Shown here: one piece after another, positions 43,332 to 51,386 of the stretch
Layout: the number at the start of each line of letters is the position of its first letter
Numbering within the stretch: position 1 is the first letter of the stretch
From: Photobacterium rosenbergii
Lineage (GTDB): Bacteria > Pseudomonadota > Gammaproteobacteria > Enterobacterales > Vibrionaceae
Assembly: GCF_003026455.1 (NCBI RefSeq)
Contig: NZ_PYMB01000016.1
Span: 1 to 64,000, forward strand
Direction of reading: 5' to 3'
DNA length: 64,000 nt
Notes under the pieces: model-generated
What the model was told of the DNA's origin: nothing
Databases searched by the model: none
The model's input: the letters and a program-made list of their open reading frames with translations, nothing else
Position numbers and translations under genes: made by a program

Positions 43332-44111
43332 TTAAGTTTGAGGGTGTTTAAGATGTTTCATTCGATACAACTCTTCGTCGGAGCAGTTTATAGCTTCGCG
43401 TAAGTTTCGCCTATCACTATTTGGGGCAATACCGTAGCTGTAAGAAATATTGAGAGCAGATAAAGTCGTCTTAATTTCAGCTAGGTAAGGCTTAGCTCTA
43501 TATGGTAGGAGGATTGCAATGAATTCATCGCCACCAAATCGGATAATCATTTCGTTTCGTTGGGTATGTTGTTTCAACCCTTGGCTAAATAGAACAAGTA
43601 CACTGTCACCAAATTTATGGCCGTGTTCATCATTGAGTTTTTTAAAGTTATCCAGATCAAAAAATATCAGATCAAATTTCTTGAGTGAAATGCTTCCAAG
43701 CGCCTTTCTATTGAACACACCCGTCAGGTCATCAATACTCTGGCTACATTCGTATTTTGTGATGATCTTTTTTATGGCGAGTGCTAGCAAGCCAATACCA
43801 ATCAAGATACACCCGTCATCAAGAAAGAGAGCGATGGGGGAAGGAATAGCATCAACAATTTTATCTAATGGGGTAATTTGTTCGATCATGTGATAGATAT
43901 TTTCGATACCGATAAACATCATTCCGATCAGCGCTTTTTTTTCTTTTTTGAAAACTGGGTAAGCACACACAGAGATGGAAATGATGGAAAGTAAGATCAA
44001 GTACTCGATTGCAAATTCAGCTTTGGAAAAGAAAAATGACTCATCAATTTTCATGACGAGCATCAGAAATACCAACCCTGTGCAGATGACTGTCGATACG
44101 GCCTTAACCAT
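43332..44111 (-). CDS. Membrane diguanylate cyclase (GGDEF)
   Basis: A 259-residue protein that should make cyclic di-GMP. An N-terminal membrane part has about four transmembrane segments (roughly 5-20, 33-53, 60-75 and 100-115). The GGDEF domain spans about 125-255, with an intact RFGGDEF (GGDEF at 193-197) and the metal-binding FFDLDNFKKLND (Asp152). The usual inhibitory RxxD site five residues before GGDEF is absent (QRNE instead), so product inhibition is unlikely by that route. Base composition is AT-rich compared with neighbours. It is a single-gene unit. Confidence 0.9.
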   Translation of the reverse strand: MVKAVSTVICTGLVFLMLVMKIDESFFFSKAEFAIEYLILLSIISISVCAYPVFKKEKKALIGMMFIGIENIYHMIEQITPLDKIVDAIPSPIALFLDDGCILIGIGLLALAIKKIITKYECSQSIDDLTGVFNRKALGSISLKKFDLIFFDLDNFKKLNDEHGHKFGDSVLVLFSQGLKQHTQRNEMIIRFGGDEFIAILLPYRAKPYLAEIKTTLSALNISYSYGIAPNSDRRNLREAINCSDEELYRMKHLKHPQT

Positions 44112-44269
44112 TGAAAACCACCTTTTCCTTCATACAGTTAATATGCCCTATAGTGCATTTATACTCTATAAGTATCTGTTTTGCATGATTCGTGTCAAAA
44201 AAATGACACAAAGGCTCGCACTAAAGATAGATGGCTTTCCCAAGGCGTTAATGGGATCACTGATTGTCT

Positions 44270-45148
44270 TTATATATTGGATGAGTGCCCAAGAAAGAAG
44301 TCGATGAAAGTTCTGACTTTTAGTGGTTGTGATTTCCCTTTGTACAACATGTGAATCGGTTTTGAAGCCGGGCGACAAGGTACAAGGCATTCCTTGAGTA
44401 GCCCGAGTTCTAGCTCTTTTTCCAGCAGGATACCGGGCTGCAAAATGATCCCTGCATGGCGCAAAGCTGCAGCCTTGAGTACGTCGCCGCTGTTGCTGCT
44501 GAGTCTTGATTGCTGGCGACTGAAATAATGCGCCTCTTGTTCTCGCTGCTGGGGCAGGATATCTCCATAGTGAAACCCCAAACATTGATGATGGCTTAGC
44601 TCTGTAAAATCTTGAGGTGTCCCGAAGCGATCCAGATAGGTGAGGGAAGCACAGAAAATCAACTGGTATTCGCCAACCTTTCTTGCGACCAGGCTAGAGT
44701 CATCTAATTCGCCAATACGAAAGACGAGATCGTATCGGTCGTGCAGTGGGTCGATACGGTTATTATCGAGGATCAGCTCAACGTTGATATGAGGGTGCTG
44801 TTCAATGAACTGAGCGAGCAGCGGAGCAATGACGGTGTTGCCGTAGGTAACAGGCGCATTGATCTTAATCGTACCCATTGGGGTGTTAGTTAAGGTCTGC
44901 AAGTTCTCTTCAGCTTCTTTGATATCACTGAGGATCCGTTGGCATTCATGGAAATAAACTTCACCCGCTTCGGTGAGTGACTGCCTGCGTGTCGTCCGGT
45001 TCAGTAGCTTGGTTCCCAGGCTCTGCTCTAACGTCTTGATGTGCTTACCGACCATGGTAGAGGTAACATTAAAGTGGGCGGCGGCTTTAGCTAGACTTCC
45101 TCGCTCCACTACGTCGACAAAGACCTGCATGCTTTTTAGTTTATCCAT
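44270..45148 (-). CDS. LysR-family regulator divergent from an ABM-oxidoreductase operon
   Basis: A 292-residue LysR regulator of the CrgA/AaeR-like branch. The winged helix (about 1-60; SLAKAAAHFNVTSTMVGKHIKTLE) is followed by an effector domain starting PMGTIKINAPVTYG. It is divergent from the operon at 45251, and the 102-bp gap carries a 15-bp inverted repeat that is a good candidate for its operator. It probably controls that operon and itself. The 3' end has no strong terminator. Confidence 0.9.
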   Translation of the reverse strand: MDKLKSMQVFVDVVERGSLAKAAAHFNVTSTMVGKHIKTLEQSLGTKLLNRTTRRQSLTEAGEVYFHECQRILSDIKEAEENLQTLTNTPMGTIKINAPVTYGNTVIAPLLAQFIEQHPHINVELILDNNRIDPLHDRYDLVFRIGELDDSSLVARKVGEYQLIFCASLTYLDRFGTPQDFTELSHHQCLGFHYGDILPQQREQEAHYFSRQQSRLSSNSGDVLKAAALRHAGIILQPGILLEKELELGLLKECLVPCRPASKPIHMLYKGKSQPLKVRTFIDFFLGHSSNI

Positions 45149-45157
45149 ATTACAAAC

Positions 45158-45205
45158 TATAAGTTGATAAATAGCGGAATGGATCGTTGTTTATCAAGTT
45201 ATAGA
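45158..45205. promoter_or_regulatory. Candidate LysR operator, 15-bp inverted repeat
   Basis: CTATAAGTTGATAAA (45158-45172) and TTTATCAAGTTATAG (45191-45205) are inverted copies matching at 14 of 15 positions, 18 bp apart. A third half-site, GTTGATAA (45242-45249), abuts the ABM start codon. This layout fits a LysR recognition and activation site. Confidence 0.7.
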
Positions 45206-45250
45206 TGTCAATTAAATTGATGCCGTATTGAGTATTAACGGGTTGATAAG

Positions 45251-45556
45251 ATGTTTGAACAAGGGTTATTTATTACAGCAGCGCTAAGAGTAAACGAAGG
45301 GATTTCGCTAGAAGAGGCAAAAGTCGCCGTTGCGCAGTTTTGCCGAGATATGAATAGTGAGCCTGGCTGCTCTATGGCGGTGGCCATGCAGGACTCAAAA
45401 GATCCTTGCCGTTTTATTTTCTGGGAGCGTTATAACGATCAGGCAGCTTTTGATGCCCATTTTCAAGCCAAGCACACCCAAGATTTTATCGCCCTAGGCT
45501 ATACCCTGTTAGAGCAAGCATTTGAAGCCCATTTGATGGAAGTAGGAGCGGAGTAA
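45251..45556 (+). CDS. Antibiotic biosynthesis monooxygenase (ABM) domain protein
   Basis: A 101-residue cytoplasmic protein with the ABM ferredoxin-like fold, similar to YgiN and other small quinol monooxygenases. RFIFWERYNDQAAFDAHFQAKHT is the most typical stretch. It is the first gene of an operon with an oxidoreductase (stop/start overlap TAATG). A role in oxidising or detoxifying a small aromatic compound or quinone is possible but not shown. The ribosome site is weak, and a LysR half-site lies immediately before the ATG. Confidence 0.82.
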   Translation: MFEQGLFITAALRVNEGISLEEAKVAVAQFCRDMNSEPGCSMAVAMQDSKDPCRFIFWERYNDQAAFDAHFQAKHTQDFIALGYTLLEQAFEAHLMEVGAE

Positions 45557-46569
45557 TGAGTCAGGTTAATCACAAAGTGAATCGGGAGGTTAAGCAGTGG
45601 GGTATTCTCGGTACTAGCTTTATCTCAGGTGTCATGGCTGCTGCAATTCGCCAAGATGGCCAGAGCAAGATTTATGCTGTGGCAGGTCGTAGTCCTGAAC
45701 CGCGAGATGCATTGGCACAGCAGTATGACATTCCAGTTCAACATGAAAGCTATGATGCATTAATTGCCGATCCCGAGGTGGATATTGTCTACATTGCACT
45801 ACCTAATCACCTTCATCATGAGTACGTGATTAAGGCTGCTCAGGCCGGCAAGGCAATTTTATGCGAAAAGTCACTGTCGGTGGATATGGAAAAAACGGAT
45901 GCCGCCCTCGCTGCAGTTGCACAAAATCAGGTCTTTTTTGCCGAAGGGTTGATGTACCTGAACCACCCATTTACAGCCAAAATCCTTGAGGTGATTAAGT
46001 CAGGGAAAATCGGCGAACTTCGATCAATTCAAGGCCAATATACCGCCGCTATTTCGCAATTTGTTAATCCTGACAGTAAAGGGGCACTTTATAATCTGGG
46101 GTGCTACCCGGTGTCACTCCTACATCTTATCATCGAGCAATGCTGTGGATGTGAAGCTTTGGAGAGTTACACTTTGTCAGCGATGGGACGCCGTGGTCAA
46201 GATGGCAACATCTGCGAAGCACAAGCCAACTTCCAATTTGGCAACGGCCTTATGGCGCAACTCCATACTGCTGAAGATTATGGCTTGCATGCTGAGTTCA
46301 CCATTTTGGGCTCTACTGGCAGTTTACAGATAACAAGTAATCCTTGGCTGCCTGAGGCTAAAAACCAATTAACGGTTACCCAATATGAGCAAACACCAGA
46401 AGTGATTGATGTGGAAGCCGAGGGTGATGGCTTTTTATATCAGGTCAAATCTGTGCTTAACGCTCTTGGCAACAACGATGCTCACTTAGGGCGACCAGCA
46501 GCAAGGCCTGAAGATTCAAGACAGATCATGAAGTTACTGACAGATTGGGAAGCTGCGGTTACTGCGTGA
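45556..46569 (+). CDS. Gfo/Idh/MocA family NAD(P) oxidoreductase
   Basis: A 337-residue dehydrogenase. The Rossmann start GILGTSFISGVMAAAI, YIALPNHLHHEYV and CEKSLSVD (the EKP-like catalytic lysine motif) are clear in the first 120 residues; the C-terminal alpha/beta domain follows. Family members oxidise or reduce sugars, inositols or trans-dihydrodiols. The ATG overlaps the ABM gene stop by one base, so the two are cotranscribed, probably under the divergent LysR protein. Confidence 0.9.
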   Translation: MSQVNHKVNREVKQWGILGTSFISGVMAAAIRQDGQSKIYAVAGRSPEPRDALAQQYDIPVQHESYDALIADPEVDIVYIALPNHLHHEYVIKAAQAGKAILCEKSLSVDMEKTDAALAAVAQNQVFFAEGLMYLNHPFTAKILEVIKSGKIGELRSIQGQYTAAISQFVNPDSKGALYNLGCYPVSLLHLIIEQCCGCEALESYTLSAMGRRGQDGNICEAQANFQFGNGLMAQLHTAEDYGLHAEFTILGSTGSLQITSNPWLPEAKNQLTVTQYEQTPEVIDVEAEGDGFLYQVKSVLNALGNNDAHLGRPAARPEDSRQIMKLLTDWEAAVTA

Positions 46570-46714
46570 TGTTTCTTATTGCCCGGAATGACTTATAGGA
46601 TGATGTATTCGTTCTGGCGTACAATTCCATACATTGTAACCAATCATCTCGACAGAAAACTAAACTCTTCAATTGTACACTGTTTGTAATTTTGTTTTCT
46701 TGTGTGGTTAAACT

Positions 46715-47662
46715 GTGCCTTCTCCTACCTCTCACTTTGATTATTTGCGTCGTCTTCCTAAACTAGCTAATACGGTTTATCCGAACAGCCGGGGCTTTAG
46801 AAAGATTAAGAAAAATGCGCGCTTTTGCTTGTGGGGGGTATTAAATGCCGATGCAGTACAAGCGATGTCAGAAGTCTTTGCTCATCCTGAACTTGCACCT
46901 GTGTTGAAGAAAAACCCGAAGATTTTCGAAAAGCCGCTTAAACCCTATCTGTGTGTTAATTGGACTCGGAAAGAGAAGATTGCTCGTATCCGAGAGCATT
47001 ACTTGTTTATCAAAGACACCTTTGGTAGCCAGACACAGCGGGTACTTTCTACAAGCGGTGTTACTATTCTTGAGTTCACCGATAACCAGGAAGTGGGTTA
47101 CAAAGTGCAGCTTTGTCAAGGAATGAGCCGTGAGGGGGCACTTGGACTGTATCTGGTTGACGAAAATAACCGCAATATCTATTCACTGACCTGCCATATT
47201 GCAACAGGTGATAAGAAGACTCTTTATGTCGGGGCTTTGCAAGGACCAAAAGAAGAGGTAGCCGACAGAAACCAGGTGATCAAAACTCTAACTCGTTCGC
47301 TGCATGGTTTACGTACCAAAGCTTTGATGGCTGAATTGGTGCTGATAGTTGCCAATGTGCTAGGGATGGATGAGGTGAGGGGGGTGTCCAACAAAGGACA
47401 CATTTATCAAGCATTGCGTTATGTGGGATCAAAGCGCAAAGCGGTGACTTTTGATTACGACGATTTGTGGCAAGAATACGGTGCAAGTAAAGAGAGTACT
47501 TATTTCTATCAACTGCCGCTGCAACCACCTAGAAAAGACCCTTCTAGCTTGAAGAAAACCAAGCGCCGTTTATATACCAAACGTTACCAATGGTTGGATG
47601 AAATTCGCAGTGATGTAGAAGCGAATATTCAGGCGTTGATGAAAACTACCGTTAATTTGTAG
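46715..47662 (+). CDS. VirK/YbjX family (DUF535) protein
   Basis: A 315-residue protein of the VirK/YbjX (DUF535) family. FLRFCLWGVLNADAV-like start, LCQGMSREGALGLYLVDENN, VGALQGPK and the basic C-terminal part (KTKRRLYTKRYQWLDEI) fit the family. Members have been linked to envelope integrity and antimicrobial peptide resistance in enterobacteria; the biochemical role is unknown. There is no signal peptide. The start is a GTG at 46715 with poor ribosome site, so the exact start is uncertain. It stands alone. Confidence 0.8.
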   Translation: MPSPTSHFDYLRRLPKLANTVYPNSRGFRKIKKNARFCLWGVLNADAVQAMSEVFAHPELAPVLKKNPKIFEKPLKPYLCVNWTRKEKIARIREHYLFIKDTFGSQTQRVLSTSGVTILEFTDNQEVGYKVQLCQGMSREGALGLYLVDENNRNIYSLTCHIATGDKKTLYVGALQGPKEEVADRNQVIKTLTRSLHGLRTKALMAELVLIVANVLGMDEVRGVSNKGHIYQALRYVGSKRKAVTFDYDDLWQEYGASKESTYFYQLPLQPPRKDPSSLKKTKRRLYTKRYQWLDEIRSDVEANIQALMKTTVNL

Positions 47663-47784
47663 TGCTATATATTCTTGTCGCAAACCCTATCAGACATTGT
47701 CTCTGTTTTGTAATGCTGTGGGTTGTGACAAGGTATGGATTTTATTAACGTAGTTGTTTAATAAATCGCCAAAAGGAGATGGCT

Positions 47785-48390
47785 ATGGCACTACGGGTAT
47801 ATGGTGATATCCAATCAGGTAACTGCTACAAAGTAAAATTGTTGCTCTCACTGTTAGGGACTCATCACGAATGGCAGCATGTTGATATTCTTGCAGGTGA
47901 ATCCCAAACGCCTGCCTTTTTGCAAATCAACCCGAACGGAAAAATTCCAACAGTGCAGTTGGAAGATGGCCGCTTCTTGGCTGAATCAAATGCTATATTG
48001 ACGTTTTTTGCCGAAGATACCCCACTTCTACCGCAAGATAAATACCAGAAAGCCAAGGTGATGGAGTGGTTGTTCTTTGAGCAATATAGCCACGAACCTT
48101 TCATCGCTGTTGCTAGGTTTATCCAAAAGTATCAGGGCTTACCAGAAGAGCGAAAGGCGGAATATGACTCGCTTCAAACAGGTGGGCATAAGGCACTGAA
48201 AGTCATGGAGAAGCAACTATCTAACTCTCCTTATCTAGTTGGAGAGAGCCTGAGTATTGCTGATATTGCTTTGTATGCTTATACCCATGTGGCTCATGAA
48301 GGTGGATTTTTCATACAGCAATACCCTCACATACAAGCATGGATAGAAAAAATAGCCCAACATCCCCGTTATGTCGGTATGTTGTCATAA
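47785..48390 (+). CDS. Glutathione S-transferase
   Basis: A 201-residue cytoplasmic GST. The thioredoxin-like N-terminal domain (1-78) has SGNCYKVK near the active site, GKIPTV with the cis-proline, and ESNAI for glutathione binding. The helical C-terminal domain includes the SIADIALYAYTHVA motif with its conserved Asp. It probably conjugates or reduces electrophiles. AAAGGAG sits 6 bases before the ATG at 47785; an in-frame ATG at 47779 overlaps the spacing. Single-gene unit. Confidence 0.92.
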   Translation: MALRVYGDIQSGNCYKVKLLLSLLGTHHEWQHVDILAGESQTPAFLQINPNGKIPTVQLEDGRFLAESNAILTFFAEDTPLLPQDKYQKAKVMEWLFFEQYSHEPFIAVARFIQKYQGLPEERKAEYDSLQTGGHKALKVMEKQLSNSPYLVGESLSIADIALYAYTHVAHEGGFFIQQYPHIQAWIEKIAQHPRYVGMLS

Positions 48391-48446
48391 TCGGTAAGTA
48401 AAATAGCACGCTGTTTTTAGCTTTAGTGGATTAGATGTGGGGAAGC

Positions 48447-48866
48447 ATGGAAGTCATTCTAGCAACAACGAATGAAGAAGTAGTTGAAATTGCGCCGATC
48501 ATGCAGCAACTCCGGCCAAAGTATGAACTGGAGCAATTGATTGGCCTTATAAACCAACAGCGCAAAAACGGTTATCAACTGGTTTATGTCCAAGATGACG
48601 ATACCATTTTATGTGTGGCGGGTTTTGTTACCGGCCATAAACTGGGGTGGGGGAATTATCTGTACATTGATGACCTGGTCACTGATGAAGCTCAACGCTC
48701 ATCGGGAGCCGGGAAATACTTGATAGAGTGGTTCAAGGATTACGCCCATATCAACCAGATAGAGCAAATTCACCTCGATTCAGGCGTTCACCGATATGGC
48801 GCGCACAAGTTCTACCTGAAGGAAGACTTTGTGATTTCCAGCCATCATTTTGCCTGCCAGTGCTAA
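48447..48866 (+). CDS. GNAT-family N-acetyltransferase
   Basis: A 139-residue acetyl-CoA-dependent acyltransferase. YLYIDDLVTDEAQRSSGAGKYLIEW gives the beta4 strand and the acetyl-CoA pyrophosphate loop (R-x-x-G-x-G/A-like, RSSGAG). HRYGAHKFYLKEDF is the C-terminal motif. The substrate is unknown. The ATG at 48447 follows GGGGA; an earlier ATG at 48435 is possible. It is followed by an 11-bp perfect hairpin. Confidence 0.88.
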   Translation: MEVILATTNEEVVEIAPIMQQLRPKYELEQLIGLINQQRKNGYQLVYVQDDDTILCVAGFVTGHKLGWGNYLYIDDLVTDEAQRSSGAGKYLIEWFKDYAHINQIEQIHLDSGVHRYGAHKFYLKEDFVISSHHFACQC

Positions 48867-48870
48867 ATCA

Positions 48871-48898
48871 TAATCAGCTCAGATAACTGAGCTGATTA
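48871..48898. terminator. Hairpin between convergent genes
   Basis: Arms TAATCAGCTCA and TGAGCTGATTA are perfect over 11 bp with loop GATAAC. T runs are lacking, so termination strength is uncertain. Confidence 0.6.
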
Positions 48899-48927
48899 TA
48901 TACGGTTTCCTTCGAGCCATTCCCAAA

Positions 48928-49215
48928 TCATGCATGCTCAACGCAGCAGCAGTTGCTGGCCGCAGTGATCTCGTCAATAAGTAAAATGGAGGCGGAACGC
49001 TGATCTTCAGCAGAGATATAATCGATAGACAAGACTTCGAGCAAATCTTTCAGCAGGAAGCTCAGGTGTGAAATTGTCTTGTCCTCGTCCTTGTAGGGTT
49101 CAAGGTCGATGATCAGCTTTTCGACATCATTGGCAATCGCATTGGAGGTGTCATTTTTCCAGTGTGATTTTTTTATTTTATCAACAATGTTGAAAATGGA
49201 TTGGCATTTGTTCAT
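48928..49215 (-). CDS. Hypothetical helical protein, 95 residues
   Basis: I do not recognise this family. The product is acidic and helical, without signal peptide or membrane segment, and ends in a striking SNCCCVEHA with three adjacent cysteines, which could bind metal or react with thiols. The ribosome site before the ATG at 49215 is weak (GAGC). It is convergent with the GNAT gene, and the direction and composition are consistent with a real gene. No function is proposed. Confidence 0.55.
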   Translation of the reverse strand: MNKCQSIFNIVDKIKKSHWKNDTSNAIANDVEKLIIDLEPYKDEDKTISHLSFLLKDLLEVLSIDYISAEDQRSASILLIDEITAASNCCCVEHA

Positions 49216-49480
49216 TGCTCGTTTGTCCTTGGCATTGCTGCTAATGATTTAAATAAAAATTCAAGGTTGCGCCATTGTTAGGGTGGTGTTTTTTTATTGT
49301 TCTTAACGCTTCCTTTGACCTTAGGCCTAGCAGGGATTTTACCAAGCAACTAGCACGGAAAACCAGTAGGTTTGGCCATAATTTTCTATAGGTTTAACCG
49401 CATTCTTTTGCCATAAATAAGCACTGTATCCGTATTACTTTATCTATCATTGAGTTAGTCGTGCTATGCCTTTCGAAGAA

Positions 49481-49511
49481 TTAGATATTAGGTATTTCAC
49501 CTTATATCTAA
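49481..49511. repeat. Long inverted repeat 1 before the gene at 49612
   Basis: TTAGATATTAGGT and ACCTTATATCTAA pair at 12 of 13 positions around ATTTC. A second, unrelated-sequence repeat of the same size lies 16 bp further on. Confidence 0.75.
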
Positions 49512-49527
49512 CGCGATAGAAATGACT

Positions 49528-49557
49528 GGAAATAGGTTTGACATAAAACCTATTTCC
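49528..49557. repeat. Long inverted repeat 2 before the gene at 49612
   Basis: Perfect 12-bp arms GGAAATAGGTTT and AAACCTATTTCC surround GACATA. It ends 54 bp before the start codon. Together with repeat 1 it could be a double operator or a two-hairpin leader or small RNA. Confidence 0.8.
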
Positions 49558-49611
49558 AAGGTAAGCTTTAAAAATACAGTATGGTCAGTTTAAAAAGCCT
49601 GGGGCAGAACG

Positions 49612-50250
49612 ATGGATAACAAAGCAAAACAGCAGCTAGGGCAGATCATGGTCGAGCAAGATAAGTTGCTGGCTATTTTGTCGAGTAATCCAAGCGCACT
49701 AGATGAATACCCTGAACTTCAACGTCATGTGACGGATAAAAATGGTAATGCCATTGCTTATCGCCGGGCAATTCGTAATAAGCAATTTTCCAAGGACCAG
49801 TATAGAGAAGCGATATTGGAGCGGATTGACGATATTAGCTTTGACATGTGCTCACAGCTTGATTTGGACTTTCTCGTAAACCGTGTAGCCAATAAGGTTG
49901 GCGATGATATAGAGGCAATTAAAGCACTTTCCATTAAGGATTTTGGGGCTGACACTTTGTCTAAACTACTACATATGCTGGGTAACACTGTATATGGCGC
50001 TCAGGAAACCAAAGTCTCTTATCCGTGGATGAGCCTCAAAGGGCAGGCGAACCCGACTTTTTGGAAGAATGCCCATAAGGCATTTGATTTGATGCAAGAG
50101 GGGTACTCGACCCACTGGAAGCTTAATTCGGTGTTTCAAGACAGGTTTGATATCGCCGTTCCCCAGTCTTTTCCCCGTTTTGTCCGTGCTTTTGGTAACC
50201 CACGAGATATCCCTGAATGGCGGGAGTGGGCTGGGTATAAAGAGGCGTGA
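49612..50250 (+). CDS. Hypothetical protein, 212 residues
   Basis: I do not recognise this family. The protein is soluble and mainly helical, with no signal peptide. The N-terminal half is charged (KAKQQLGQIMVEQDKLLAIL). The C-terminal half has many aromatic residues (YPWMSLKGQANPTFWKNAHKA, then VPQSFPRFVRAFG and WREWAGYKEA), suggesting a folded domain. The start has a weak upstream GGGGCAG. Two long palindromes lie directly upstream and a shared terminator follows, so it is an isolated and probably regulated gene. Confidence 0.65.
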   Translation: MDNKAKQQLGQIMVEQDKLLAILSSNPSALDEYPELQRHVTDKNGNAIAYRRAIRNKQFSKDQYREAILERIDDISFDMCSQLDLDFLVNRVANKVGDDIEAIKALSIKDFGADTLSKLLHMLGNTVYGAQETKVSYPWMSLKGQANPTFWKNAHKAFDLMQEGYSTHWKLNSVFQDRFDIAVPQSFPRFVRAFGNPRDIPEWREWAGYKEA

Positions 50251-50276
50251 TGAATGATTAGTTATTGCGAAAAAAC

Positions 50277-50301
50277 AAGAGGCAGCCAATGGCTGCCTCT
50301 T
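50277..50301. terminator. Bidirectional terminator
   Basis: A perfect 11-bp stem, AAGAGGCAGCC / GGCTGCCTCTT, with loop AAT. T-rich flanks on both sides serve the convergent genes at 49612 and 50331. Confidence 0.9.
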
Positions 50302-50330
50302 TGCTTAGGCAAGTGCTTGGTAGGTGTAAC

Positions 50331-51122
50331 TTAGAAGTTAAAATTTACACCTACAGAGAACACGTTATCGACGGCCTTCTTACCCAATCCTTTGATTTCG
50401 GCATCGCCCTTGTAAGTGTACATGGCGTATGGGTGAATGCTGTCAAAGCCGATAAACTTAGCTTTCAACTCCACTTCACTTTGGTTGCCTTCCAGTTTTC
50501 CGTTAGCTTTATCTTTAATGTCTGATGTGTAATTTGCATCGAATTTAGAATCTCCCCGCTTGTAGATGTAGTTTGCGGATAGATCCATCATATCGGCAAC
50601 GACATAACCGACGGTTAAATCCATACGGTGGATGTTGTTATCTTCCTTGATGTCAAGGTTATGAGCTGTGTTTTTGAAGTTAAGCTTACGCTCAGCCATC
50701 TCATAACGGTAACGAGCTGCTGTGTATAGCCCGTTATCAAACTGGTAACCGGTTTTCAGGCCAAACTTAGCCGTGTTGCTAATACGCTGGCTGGCGTTAA
50801 CTTTGTCACCGTCAGGGGTAGTGAATTGGCCATTTGAGCGGCTACGAGAACCTGAAGGCACGGTTAGTTCAAATTGTGGTTGGATATACCATGCATCAGT
50901 GATATCGAAGTTGTAGTCGATGCGCATGTTGGATTCTTTGTGGCGCTTTAAATTGCCTTCAGTGACGAATTCAACACCACCACTGAAACCCAAGCCGATA
51001 TCATGATAGATAGAGAATTTGCTCTCGTCATCGTTGCCATGCTCAATGTTGTAGCTGGTGGTTGCCATTGCAGTGGCAGAGAAAAGAGAAGAAACAACTG
51101 CAGCTAAAACTAACTTTTTCAT
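50331..51122 (-). CDS. KdgM-like oligosaccharide-type porin
   Basis: A 263-residue outer membrane beta-barrel. A signal peptide (about 1-20, ending AMA) precedes alternating amphipathic strands, and the protein ends in VGVNFNF with a terminal Phe. Strand pattern and length fit the KdgM/NanC small monomeric porins for acidic oligosaccharides; the substrate cannot be assigned, and no sugar-acid catabolic genes are nearby. The upstream region contains TTGTATT-N5-AATACAA 15-33 bp before the start and TGATGAAC/GTTCATCA arms further up. It shares a terminator with the convergent gene. Confidence 0.72.
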   Translation of the reverse strand: MKKLVLAAVVSSLFSATAMATTSYNIEHGNDDESKFSIYHDIGLGFSGGVEFVTEGNLKRHKESNMRIDYNFDITDAWYIQPQFELTVPSGSRSRSNGQFTTPDGDKVNASQRISNTAKFGLKTGYQFDNGLYTAARYRYEMAERKLNFKNTAHNLDIKEDNNIHRMDLTVGYVVADMMDLSANYIYKRGDSKFDANYTSDIKDKANGKLEGNQSEVELKAKFIGFDSIHPYAMYTYKGDAEIKGLGKKAVDNVFSVGVNFNF

Positions 51123-51136
51123 TATTAAAACCTATT

Positions 51137-51155
51137 TTGTATTAGAGAAATACAA
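51137..51155. promoter_or_regulatory. Inverted repeat before the KdgM-like porin gene
   Basis: TTGTATT-AGAGA-AATACAA, perfect 7-bp arms, just upstream of the start codon, where binding would block transcription or translation. The half-site resembles that before the SDR gene at 34583, but spacing differs. Confidence 0.45.
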
Positions 51156-51188
51156 TCCATCGTCAGGTTTTGTTATCCATTAACAGTT

Positions 51189-51219
51189 TGATGAACTTGG
51201 TGAACGGTCGTGTTCATCA
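51189..51219. promoter_or_regulatory. Second inverted repeat upstream of the porin gene
   Basis: TGATGAAC (51189-51196) and GTTCATCA (51212-51219) are perfect 8-bp arms 15 bp apart, with an extra GTGAAC between them. Possible operator. Confidence 0.4.
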
Positions 51220-51301
51220 GCGGGGACAGAATAGGGAAAAAGGTTTTTTTAATGTAATTGAATGGCGTTTGAAATAATTGAAATAAACGTAGGTTTAATA
51301 T

Positions 51302-51327
51302 AAAAACCGAGGCAGGAGCCTCGGTTT
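51302..51327 (-). terminator. Terminator of the FadL-like gene
   Basis: A perfect 10-bp stem, AAACCGAGGC / GCCTCGGTTT, with loop AGGA. On the minus strand it is followed by T residues. Confidence 0.9.
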
Positions 51328-51386
51328 AGTACTTTTTTTTGCAGCAAGGAGATTAAGGCGAACTAGCCTTTAGGAATAAGCTCTGC

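Larger units (their letters stand above)
49216..49611. other. Intergenic region with paired palindromes
   Basis: About 395 bp with no coding frame. Its notable content is two long inverted repeats near the right end, annotated separately. The left half holds only AT-rich DNA and should include the divergent promoter of the 95-residue gene. Confidence 0.5.
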
